Assembly: GCF_002149035.1 (NCBI RefSeq)
Contig: NZ_NGFP01000033.1
Coordinates: forward strand, 1 to 50,750
Direction: 5' to 3'
Origin: Streptosporangium minutum
Lineage (GTDB): Bacteria > Actinomycetota > Actinomycetes > Streptosporangiales > Streptosporangiaceae
DNA: 50,750 bases
This document shows positions 38,007 through 45,571 of the stretch, in pieces. The notes beneath the pieces are model-generated. The model had not been told where the DNA came from. It was given only the letters and a program-made list of their open reading frames with translations, and ran no database searches. Numbering within the stretch: position 1 is the stretch's first letter; every line of letters starts with the position of its first letter. Both the position numbers and the translations under genes were made by a program.

Positions 38007-39353
38007 TCATCCTCTCCCCGCCACCGGAAACACCGCCGTCAGGATCCAGCCGTCCGGTACGGCTCCCGCCCGCAGCGTGCCGCCCACCGTCTCGACGCGT
38101 TCGGTCAGGCCGGGCAGGCCGAAGCCGCCGTGGCGGCCGACCGGTCCCGGACCCGCGCCGCCGCCGTCGTCGCGCACGTTGACCGTCAGGGCTCCGTGTT
38201 CCCGGGTCACGGCGATGTCCACGCGGGTGGCCGCGGGAGCGTGCCGCCGCACGTTGGTCAGTGCCTCCACCACGACCCGGTAGGCGGTCGCGCTCACCTC
38301 GCGCACAGGCCACCCATCCGGCCCGTCGCCCGGCCCTCCGTCCAGCCCGCGGATTTCCAGGCGGGCCTCGGCGGGGCCCGCGGCGGAGAACCGGGCGACG
38401 AGACGGGGCAGATCCGCCAAGGTGGGCACGGGCGCCACCGTCCGGACACCGTCACGGCACGCCCCGATCGCGCGCGACGGCTGCGGGATGCCCGGCCGGA
38501 CCGCGGGGACGGGCGCCACCGTCCGGACGTCGTCACGGCCCCCGCCGTCATGAGACGCGCCGTACGCGCCCGCGCCCCCGCGCACATCTCCCTTCCCCGC
38601 CTCGTCCTCGTCGTCGTCGTTGAGCATGTGCACGGTCCGGTCCATGGCGGCCATGGCCTGCAGCCCGGCCTGCTCGATGCGCCTGAGCGCGGACATCGCC
38701 TGCCCGGGATCACTCGGGCCGACCACCTGGCCGGCCTGCGCCTGGACGATCATCTCGCTGATGTCGTGGGCGATGAAGTCGTGCAGGTCACGGGCGAGCT
38801 GGAGTCGCTGGGCGCGGCGCCCCTCCGCCACCGCACGGACCCGGCGGGTGTCCAGCGAACGCAGGTAGAGCCCGACACCGGCGGCGGCCATCGAGCCGGC
38901 CGACCAGAACGCCAGGACGCCCACCCCCTCCAGCAACGACGACGGGGAGAAGAAGCGGAACAGCCAGACCGCCACGGCCAGGCCCGCCAGGAGACCGGAG
39001 ACGGTGGCCCGCCTGGCCGGTGACCACCGGGCGACGACACCGATCAGGACGACGAACGCCATGCTCTCGGCGAGCGCCCACATGCCGGCCGCCTGATTCT
39101 CCGTACCCGGCGGCCGGAGCAGGGCGGCGAGGGTCACCCCCAGGGACAGCACCGCCGCCGCGCAGGTCACGGCGGGCGCGCGAGTCCGCGTGCGCGGCCG
39201 GCCGCCCGCCACCCAGACCAGGGCGGCCACCGCCGCCGTGGCGGGCAGCGTGACGAGAGGGCCGAAGAACGGGGAAGCACCGATCCCGCCGGACAGCACC
39301 GCTCCGGCGGCGACCGCCCCGATACGTTCGCGAAGGTTCACGGGGTCGAACAT
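38007..39353 (-). CDS. NarL-family membrane sensor histidine kinase
   Basis: The 448-residue kinase has several N-terminal membrane helices (about 10-150) with almost no outer loop. The HisKA_3 box ARDLHDFIAHDISEM contains the phosphorylated His. A C-terminal ATPase domain includes EALTNVRRHAPAATRV, VRDDGGGAG and GGFGLPGLTERV. Between box and ATPase is a low-complexity linker in which DDVRTVAPVPA and DGVRTVAPVPT reflect a direct DNA repeat (38428 and 38509, 81 bp apart, in frame). ATG 39353 (MFDPVNLRER) is chosen; the upstream extension is unlikely and overlaps the divergent gene's leader. The signal is unknown. Confidence 0.9.
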   Translation of the reverse strand: MFDPVNLRERIGAVAAGAVLSGGIGASPFFGPLVTLPATAAVAALVWVAGGRPRTRTRAPAVTCAAAVLSLGVTLAALLRPPGTENQAAGMWALAESMAFVVLIGVVARWSPARRATVSGLLAGLAVAVWLFRFFSPSSLLEGVGVLAFWSAGSMAAAGVGLYLRSLDTRRVRAVAEGRRAQRLQLARDLHDFIAHDISEMIVQAQAGQVVGPSDPGQAMSALRRIEQAGLQAMAAMDRTVHMLNDDDEDEAGKGDVRGGAGAYGASHDGGGRDDVRTVAPVPAVRPGIPQPSRAIGACRDGVRTVAPVPTLADLPRLVARFSAAGPAEARLEIRGLDGGPGDGPDGWPVREVSATAYRVVVEALTNVRRHAPAATRVDIAVTREHGALTVNVRDDGGGAGPGPVGRHGGFGLPGLTERVETVGGTLRAGAVPDGWILTAVFPVAGRG

Positions 39354-39470
39354 ACGCACTCCGGCATCACCGGGGCCCCTGCCGAACGGCACGGACGGCA
39401 CCCGCGGGAGGGCCGCAGACCTGCCGGACGGCACATGGCCTGCCGTTCCGGCGGCGCAGATGCTTGATCC

Positions 39471-40565
39471 ATGACAACGGTTACGGCTCCACCCCACCCG
39501 GAATCCTCGACGAGGTCACGTCCGCCGGCCTGGGCCGGCTACGCCGCGGCGCTCTGGTCGCTGCTCTACGGCCTGCTCGGCCTGCGCTGGGCGCTCGGCG
39601 GCTCGGGCTTCCCCTGGGGGGCGAGCGACCCCGATCCCGACAGGGCACTGTCCATCCTTTCGAGCGCCCGGCCGCAGCCGGGCGGATGGTGGATCGCCGC
39701 CCTGGGACTGGCCTTCACGCTGCTCGCACTGGTGCTCGCCAGGGCACCGGGCCGGGGCCCGCTGCGCATGGTGCCGCCCATCCTCGCCTGGCCCGCCGCC
39801 GTGGCGCTGATACTGGTTATCCCCGACTCCCGCCTCATGATGGGCGTCGCCTACACCCCGCTCCTGCTGATCTCGCCCCTGTTCGGCTGGGGTCTCGGCG
39901 GTGTGGGCTTCCTCGACGCCTGGCCCTGGGAGGTGGTGAACCAGCTTCTGTGCGTGCTCGGCGGGGCGCTCCTGGCGGTGGCCACCCTGGCCTACCTGCG
40001 TCGCGGCAGGCAGGCCTGCGCCGGCTGCGGCCGTACGGGCGGCGACGGAGGCTGGACGGCGCCAGCCGCCGCGGCCCGCTGGGGACGCCGGGCCGTGTAT
40101 GTCGCCATCGCGGTACCCCTGGTGTACTGCGCGACCCGGTGGGCATGGGCCCTGGGCATCCCGCTGGGAGTCAGCGAGGAGTTCCTCGCCGAGGGCTCCC
40201 GCGACGCCCCGGGGATCTGGCTGGCGGGAGCTTACCTGGCCACCTTCGGAGCTCTCGGCGGGATCCTCACCCTGGGACTGACCCAGCGCTGGGGTGAGAT
40301 CTTCCCCCGCTGGATCCCCGGCCTGCGCGGCAGGCGGGTCCCGCCCCTGCTCGCGATCATTCCCGCCACGTTCGTCTCGATCATCGTCACCGTGGCGGGC
40401 CTGACCTACATCCGCTGGACGGTCTCGGGCCGCTTCGACCTCTCCGAGGCGGGTGCCTGGCTTCCGGAGACGTTCTGGCCGGTCTGGGGAGCGGCCCTGG
40501 CCGCCGCCGCCCTCGCCTACCACCTGCGCAGGCGCGGCCGCTGCCGGCGCTGCGGCCGTTCATGA
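39471..40565 (+). CDS. Polytopic membrane protein of unknown function
   Basis: The 364-residue protein shows about eight to nine hydrophobic segments, beginning AGYAAALWSLLYGLLGLRWA. The first extracytoplasmic stretch contains GFPWGASDPDPDRALSILSS. The N-terminus is short and cytoplasmic; the C-terminus ends in a basic Cys pair (RCRRCGRS). A second Cys pair (CAGCGR) lies near residue 185. I do not recognise a transporter signature. The start is ATG 39471 with no clear ribosome site, so the mRNA may be leaderless. It is divergent from the two-component genes and 55 bp before a metallo-beta-lactamase gene. Confidence 0.8.
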   Translation: MTTVTAPPHPESSTRSRPPAWAGYAAALWSLLYGLLGLRWALGGSGFPWGASDPDPDRALSILSSARPQPGGWWIAALGLAFTLLALVLARAPGRGPLRMVPPILAWPAAVALILVIPDSRLMMGVAYTPLLLISPLFGWGLGGVGFLDAWPWEVVNQLLCVLGGALLAVATLAYLRRGRQACAGCGRTGGDGGWTAPAAAARWGRRAVYVAIAVPLVYCATRWAWALGIPLGVSEEFLAEGSRDAPGIWLAGAYLATFGALGGILTLGLTQRWGEIFPRWIPGLRGRRVPPLLAIIPATFVSIIVTVAGLTYIRWTVSGRFDLSEAGAWLPETFWPVWGAALAAAALAYHLRRRGRCRRCGRS

Positions 40566-40620
40566 TCTCAGGATCTTCCCCGGCTCGCCGCGCCGCGGCG
40601 GGCCGGGGAGAATGCGATGC

Positions 40621-41427
40621 ATGGAAGGTCGATGGATCGAAGTGGCCGATCGGGTGCTGGTCCGGCGGTATGCCGAGCTGGACCTGTCGGTGGGGCTGGT
40701 CATGGGTGACGGCGGATGCCTGGTGGTCGACACGCGGGGGGACGAGCGGCAGGGAGCCGAGCTCGCCGCGGAGGTGCGGCGGATCACCCGGGACCCCTGG
40801 ACGGTGGTGATCACCCACTCGCACTTCGACCACAGCTTCGGCACGCGGCCGTTCCTGGAGTGCCCCGTCTGGGCGCAGGAGGGCTGCCGGGCCGATCTGG
40901 CCGAGGACGGGGCGAGGACGAGGGACGCCTGGGCGCGGCGCTACCGGGAGGAGGGCCGCGCGGACATCGCCGACGACATCGCCGGGACGGAGATCGTCCT
41001 GCCGGACCATCTGGTGACCGACAGGGCGGAGCTGACCGTCGGCGGGCGCGGCGTCGTCATGTCCTATTTCGGCCGCGGCCACTCCGGCAACGACCTCGTC
41101 GTCCACGTTCCGGACGCCGGCGTGGTGTTCGCCGGTGACCTGGTGGAGAACGGCGCGCCGCCGGCCTACGGCGACGCCTACCCGCTCGAATGGCCCGCCG
41201 CCGTCGACGGTCTGCTCGGGCTGGCCGGCGACGGCGCCGTGGTGCCCGGGCACGGGGATCCGGTGGACCGCGGGTTCGTCGTCGCCCAGCGCGCCGAGAT
41301 CGCCGCCGTCGCCGGGCTCTGCCGGGAGGTGGCCGCGGGCCGGATGAGCGTCCAGGAGGCCGTACGGCTGTCGCCCTATCCCGAGGACACCACCAGGACC
41401 GCTCTCCGGCGCCCGGCGGGAGACTGA
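40621..41427 (+). CDS. Metallo-beta-lactamase-fold hydrolase
   Basis: The 268-residue enzyme carries the full metal-binding set of the fold: THSHFDHSFG (about residues 66-75), GRGHSGND (about 148), FAGDLVE (about 170) and PGHGDP (about 213). Two metal ions are therefore expected. Substrates of the family range from lactones to thioesters; none can be chosen here. ATG 40621 starts the conserved EGRWIEVADRVLVRRYAEL region. ATG 40612, three codons earlier, is too close to the ggggag site. The gene converges on the flavohemoglobin gene with 46 bp between stops. Confidence 0.92.
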   Translation: MEGRWIEVADRVLVRRYAELDLSVGLVMGDGGCLVVDTRGDERQGAELAAEVRRITRDPWTVVITHSHFDHSFGTRPFLECPVWAQEGCRADLAEDGARTRDAWARRYREEGRADIADDIAGTEIVLPDHLVTDRAELTVGGRGVVMSYFGRGHSGNDLVVHVPDAGVVFAGDLVENGAPPAYGDAYPLEWPAAVDGLLGLAGDGAVVPGHGDPVDRGFVVAQRAEIAAVAGLCREVAAGRMSVQEAVRLSPYPEDTTRTALRRPAGD

Positions 41428-41473
41428 CCGCCTCCCCGTCCCGCCGCGTCCGGGGCGGAGCGGGGCGCGGCCT

Positions 41474-42607
41474 TCACAGCACCGCGAGGCTGGGGGCGCC
41501 CCCGGGGGCGAACTCGGTGTGGATGCGGTCGAAGGGCACTCCCAGGCCGAGCAGCCGGTTGGCCGTCACGCGCACCATCTCGGACGACCCGCACACGAAG
41601 ACGTCCCCGTCGGGGACGATCCGGTGGTATTCCAGGGCGTCCATGGCACTGTGCCTGCGCCAGTCCTCCGGGTCGTCGGAGACCGCGCGGACGATCCGCA
41701 GGCGCCTGTGCTGTGACCGCAGGCGTTGCAGGTCCTCGTTGTCGTAGGCATCGCCGCTGCGCCGGACGCCGTGGAAGAGGTCGATGGCGGGGCGGTCGGG
41801 CACCCACACCGACTCCTCGATGAGCGCCTTGAGCGGGGCCAGGCCCGTGCCGCCCGCGATGAAGATCAGGTGCGAGGTGCTCGCCCGGTCGAGCACGAGG
41901 GATCCGCGGGGCGGTCCCAGCAGGAGGGTGTCACCCGGACGCGTGTGGTGCATCAGCGCCGTGCTGACCCATCCGCCGGGCACCACCCGCACGTGGAAGG
42001 TGAGCAGGTTGTCCTGGCGGGGCGCGTTCGCGATCGAGTACGGGCGCCACACCTGGGGCCAGTGCGCGCTCTGCAGGGTGGCGTACTGGCCGGCCCGGTA
42101 CGGGTAGGGGTGGTCGGGCTCGACGGTGATCACGGCGATCTCGGGGGTGCGCACCTCGTGCGCGACCACGGTGCCGATCCAGGCCGGGGGGGTCTTGACG
42201 GCGTCCTGCTCGGCGGCCTGGATCATCACCTCAGCGATGTAGTCGTAGGCGGTCATCCACGCCTCGTCGTAGGCGGGCAACCAGGCGTCGCCGGCGGTGA
42301 ACCGCATCGCGGCGACCAGGCAGCTCCCGACCGCCGGATAGTGCTCAGGCCGGACCCCGTACTTGCGGTGGTCCCGGGCGAGCTGGCCGAGGTAGTCGCT
42401 CAGGCCCGCGCCGTCCTCCAGGTTGAGCACCACCTGGGTGAGCGCGTGGAGCAGGCGGTCGCGCTGGAGGTCCATCCCGGGAGGGAACATCTCGCGGATG
42501 TGCGGGTAGTTGGCGAAAAGCCTGCCGTAGAAGTGCTGGGTGACCTGGTCGGCCACCGGTTCGACGAGCGACCAGCTGCGGCGGATGAGCTCGATGTCAA
42601 TGGTCAT
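41474..42607 (-). CDS. Flavohemoglobin-like globin-reductase fusion
   Basis: The 377-residue protein joins a globin domain (about 1-137; IRRSWSLVEPVADQVTQHFY, proximal-His region YGVRPEHYPAVG) to a ferredoxin-NADP reductase-type domain. The FAD site WRPYSIANAP is near residue 190, the NAD(P) site IAGGTGLAPLKALIEE near 255, and FVCGSSEMVR near 340. Such proteins turn nitric oxide into nitrate or act as oxygen-dependent reductases. It is slightly shorter than classic Hmp (about 400). The PPOX gene upstream ends four bases before this start, so both are in one operon. Confidence 0.93.
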   Translation of the reverse strand: MTIDIELIRRSWSLVEPVADQVTQHFYGRLFANYPHIREMFPPGMDLQRDRLLHALTQVVLNLEDGAGLSDYLGQLARDHRKYGVRPEHYPAVGSCLVAAMRFTAGDAWLPAYDEAWMTAYDYIAEVMIQAAEQDAVKTPPAWIGTVVAHEVRTPEIAVITVEPDHPYPYRAGQYATLQSAHWPQVWRPYSIANAPRQDNLLTFHVRVVPGGWVSTALMHHTRPGDTLLLGPPRGSLVLDRASTSHLIFIAGGTGLAPLKALIEESVWVPDRPAIDLFHGVRRSGDAYDNEDLQRLRSQHRRLRIVRAVSDDPEDWRRHSAMDALEYHRIVPDGDVFVCGSSEMVRVTANRLLGLGVPFDRIHTEFAPGGAPSLAVL

Positions 42608-42611
42608 GTCG

Positions 42612-43289
42612 TCACCCGGCCGACTTTCCCGCCTCTTCCGGCTCCCGGGCGACGGACCTCACCCGCCCGACACCGAAGTAGTCGTCTCCCGCCGGCCTGC
42701 GGGCCTGCGGCCCTCGCTCCCTGCGGTCCTGTCTGGTCAGCAGGGGGATGTGCTTGGAGCAGTGGATGTAGGCCTCCTCGACCTCGACCATGACCCAGCG
42801 CTCGGCCCGGCGGCCGGGCGCGGTGCGGTCCTCGTCGGCCAGCCCGTAACGGCGGGCCGCGTCGTAGGCGGTCGTGATGGTCGCCGGACCGTTGACGTGC
42901 AGTCCGACGAGGTCTTCGAAGAAGTCGACGAACAGCAGGCTGATGTGCGCGTTCTCCATGATGTTGCCCAAGCTCGCGAGGACGCCGTTGCCCCGGAACT
43001 CCGGGTACATCAGCCTTCCGTCGTCCACCACGTGGACGAAGCCGGGCGGCCCCGCCCGGAACGAGGTGTCACAGTTGCCGGCGGCGTCGGCGGTCCCCAC
43101 GAAGACCATTTCCTGCCGGGCGACGAAATCCCGCATGTGAGGCGTCAGACGGTCGACCACCTGACGCTCGTAGAACCGCTCCGCCCGGTCCCTGGTGGCG
43201 AAAAGCCTCTGGAGGATGTGCTCTCCTCTTGACCCCGGCAATCCCTCGCCGTCGTCCAGAGCCGCATACGGCGTGTGCTGCCCCATCAC
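42612..43289 (-). CDS. Pyridoxamine 5'-phosphate oxidase-fold flavoprotein
   Basis: The 225-residue protein has the split-barrel flavin-binding fold. MVFVGTADAAGNCDTSFRAG begins the barrel, PGFVHVVDDGRLMYPEFRGN is the typical middle, and NAHISLLFVDF follows. Family members bind FMN, F420 or haem. It heads an operon with the flavohemoglobin gene, four bases downstream, suggesting a joint redox or nitrosative-stress task. The start is ATG 43289, with a second Met next to it. The C-terminal 40 residues are basic and poorly conserved in appearance. Confidence 0.88.
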   Translation of the reverse strand: MMGQHTPYAALDDGEGLPGSRGEHILQRLFATRDRAERFYERQVVDRLTPHMRDFVARQEMVFVGTADAAGNCDTSFRAGPPGFVHVVDDGRLMYPEFRGNGVLASLGNIMENAHISLLFVDFFEDLVGLHVNGPATITTAYDAARRYGLADEDRTAPGRRAERWVMVEVEEAYIHCSKHIPLLTRQDRRERGPQARRPAGDDYFGVGRVRSVAREPEEAGKSAG

Positions 43290-43636
43290 ATCGCTCCCAT
43301 TGATCCCCGATCACGTGCCTGGCGACATGGGCGGACACCGGTATCACGCCCGATGGCCCCGGCGGCGGAACGCCGAACCGGGCGGTTCCGCCCACATAAG
43401 CGATGGAGCCTAGACCATAGCCACCCTTGTCCGAAATGGTTCTGAAACTTTTCTTCGCTAGTCATGAGGGGTGCTCAATTATGTGCGCTCCCCTGGGAAC
43501 GGTCCCATGATCTGCCGCGACTCCACCCGCCACAACCGGTCATAAATCACTGTTATCGCAGGTCAAAGCAGTGATCATTCTTGATCGGCGCCATTGGTGG
43601 TGTAAAACGCGAAAGTGAGGGTAAGGGGGAGCGATC
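43290..43636. promoter_or_regulatory. 347-bp divergent promoter region with dyads
   Basis: No gene is supported between the PPOX gene and the cupin fragment. Two dyads are visible: ggcggaac / gttccgcc near 43370-43398, and ATCACTG (43546-43552) / CAGTGAT (43569-43575). The middle is relatively AT-rich. Promoters for both directions are expected here; no known stress-regulator box could be named. Confidence 0.4.
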
Positions 43637-43876
43637 ATGATCGAGGTGAAGGGCACCCACAAACCGGATGAGCGTCGCGACTTCCCGATGGGGCACATCG
43701 ACGTGTTCAACCTGCCGGGGCTGTGCTCCGGCGTGGCCACGTTCGAACCCGGGTGGCGATGGTCGGAATCGGTGAAGCCGATCGCCGGCACCGACTCGTG
43801 CGAGGCGCACCACAACGGCTACGCCGTCAGGGGCAGGATGCACCTGCGGATGGACGGCGGAGCGCGTCGGTCATGA
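43637..43876 (+). pseudogene. Truncated cupin-domain protein gene
   Basis: The frame begins with a good ggggag site and the peptide MIEVKGTHKPDERRDFPMG. It continues into a cupin core (VATFEPGWRWSESV, CEAHHNGYAVRGRMHLRMD) and then breaks off with GGARRS and a stop. Intact relatives should continue with a second cupin motif (a GPGDVF-type strand and beyond). The last about 15 bases already belong to the 3' end of the convergent ABC permease gene. A deletion joining two loci is the simplest reading, so the product is probably non-functional. Confidence 0.75.
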
Positions 43877-44651
43877 GCGTGACCCCCAGGCTCGCCAGAG
43901 CCAGGGCGACCGCCGGCACGACCGCGAGTCGCGGCGTGACCACGAGCAGGGCCGTCGCCTCGTTGACCATCCCGCCCCAGTCGACGTGCGGCGGGGGCGG
44001 GCCGACGCCGAGGAAGCTCAGCGAGGTGGCGGCGACGAGGGTCTTGGCCAGGTCACCGGTGGCGACGGTGAGGGCCGGCCCGATCGCGTGCGGGGCGATG
44101 GTGCGGCGCAGCAGGTGGAGCGGCGAGGCGCCCATGGCCCGGCCCGCCAGCACGTGGTCGGACGCCGCCGTCCGCAGGACCGTGGCACGGACGACGAGGG
44201 CGCAGCTCACCCACCCCAGCGGCACGAGGGCGACGAGGACGGTGCCCGGACCGGGCGGCAGCACGCCGGCCAGGGCCAGCGCGAGCGTGAGACCGGGCAG
44301 CGCGAGCGCCACCGTGGCCGCCAGCCGGAGCAGCCGGTCGGGCCAGCCGCCCAGCAGCCCGGCCACGGCGCCGGCGACCGTGCCGACCGAGGTGGTGACG
44401 GCGGTGACGGCGAACGCGAGCAGAAGCGAGGCGCGGCCCGCCTCGGCCGTCCTGGTGAGCAGGTCGCGGCCGAGCTGGTCGGTCCCGAGCCAGTGCTTCC
44501 CGCTCACCGGGAGCAGGGTCCGCGCCAGGTCCGGCCGGTGAGGGGCGTAGGGCGACAGCACGGGCGCCACAAAGCAGAACAGGACGATCGCGCCGAACAG
44601 CACGGCACCGGCGACGCCGCCGGCGGGCATCCGCGGACGGCGGCCCGTCAC
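43827..44651 (-). CDS. ABC transporter permease (DppC/NikC-type)
   Basis: The 274-residue inner-membrane permease has about six helices and the family features HWLGTDQLGRDLLTRTAEAG near residue 60 and GASPLHLLRRTIAPHA (the EAA-like cytoplasmic loop). The end reads LGVTLMTDALRR, then PSAGASCP, which is read through the junction with the cupin fragment, so the last residues are probably foreign. GTG 44651 overlaps the upstream permease stop (GTGA). The dppD/dppF-type ATPase genes that normally follow are absent. Confidence 0.92.
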   Translation of the reverse strand: MTGRRPRMPAGGVAGAVLFGAIVLFCFVAPVLSPYAPHRPDLARTLLPVSGKHWLGTDQLGRDLLTRTAEAGRASLLLAFAVTAVTTSVGTVAGAVAGLLGGWPDRLLRLAATVALALPGLTLALALAGVLPPGPGTVLVALVPLGWVSCALVVRATVLRTAASDHVLAGRAMGASPLHLLRRTIAPHAIGPALTVATGDLAKTLVAATSLSFLGVGPPPPHVDWGGMVNEATALLVVTPRLAVVPAVALALASLGVTLMTDALRRPSAGASCP

Positions 44652-45571
44652 CGCCGCACCCGGGGGTCGGCCACCGACACGCACAGGTCGGCCAGGGTCA
44701 GGACCAGCACGGTCGCGAGCGCGGTGAGCAGGACGTACGCCTGCACGATCGGGATGTCCCGCTGCCGGATCGCCGTCACCGCGAGCTGGCCCACACCGGG
44801 CCAGGCGAACAGGGTCTCGACGATCACCGCGCCGGCCAGCAGCTCGGCGAGCACGACGCCGGCCGCGGTGATCGCGCCGGGTGCGGCCGCGCGCAGCGCG
44901 TGCACCACGACGGTACGGCGCGCGCTCAGGCCCTTGGCCACCGCGAGCTTGACGAAGGGCAGCCGCGCCACGGCCGCCAGGTCGGCCCGTAACAGCCGCA
45001 GCAGCGTGGCCGTTCCGGCCAGGCCGAGGGTGACCGCGGGCAGGATCACGGCATCCGGGGAGCCGTCCCCGCCGGTCGGCAGGGCCCGCATGCCGACGGC
45101 GACCACACTGATCAGCAGGATGCCGACGATGTACGGCGGGACGGCGGCGACCGCCACCGTCGCGACCCGCGCGATCCGGCTGTCGAGGGCACGCGGCCGG
45201 AGCGCGGCGCGGACCGACACGACCACCGCGAGCCCGACCGCGATGAGCGAGGCCGTCCCGGCCAGCCGCAGCGTCGCCGGGACCCGGGACAGGATCTCGG
45301 CGGCCACCGGCGCGCGGTCGGCGTAGGAGCGCCCGAAGTCGCCCCGCAGCACGCCGAGCAGCCACTGGAGATACCGGGAGAAGAGCGGCCGGTCGAGGCC
45401 GAGCTCGCCCCGCAGAACGGCCACGCTCTCTGCAGTGGGCTGGACACCGCCCCGGCGGAGGATCTCCTCCGCCGGGTCCCCGGGCGCCAGCGACGTCAGG
45501 AGGAAGGTCAGCACCGACAGCGCCAGCAGGACCAGGAGCGTCTCCGCCACCCGCCGCAGGGCGAGGGTCAC
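44648..45571 (-). CDS. ABC transporter permease (DppB/NikB-type)
   Basis: The 307-residue permease starts TLALRRVAETLLVLLALSVL and has the usual LAPGDPAEEILRRGG, LGLDRPLFSRYLQWL and GDFGRSYADRAPV segments. The cytoplasmic loop is AKGLSARRTVVVHALRAA, and the end is LADLCVSVADPRVRR. About six helices span the membrane. GTG 45571 overlaps the binding-protein stop by four bases, and the stop overlaps the second permease start. It is the middle gene of a tightly coupled binding protein-permease-permease unit. Confidence 0.94.
   Translation of the reverse strand: MTLALRRVAETLLVLLALSVLTFLLTSLAPGDPAEEILRRGGVQPTAESVAVLRGELGLDRPLFSRYLQWLLGVLRGDFGRSYADRAPVAAEILSRVPATLRLAGTASLIAVGLAVVVSVRAALRPRALDSRIARVATVAVAAVPPYIVGILLISVVAVGMRALPTGGDGSPDAVILPAVTLGLAGTATLLRLLRADLAAVARLPFVKLAVAKGLSARRTVVVHALRAAAPGAITAAGVVLAELLAGAVIVETLFAWPGVGQLAVTAIRQRDIPIVQAYVLLTALATVLVLTLADLCVSVADPRVRR

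Noticed and set aside
43290-43636. A known nitric-oxide regulator box (NsrR-like) upstream of the flavohemoglobin operon.
   Set aside because: No convincing match to the AACATGnATTT-type site was seen; only generic dyads are present.
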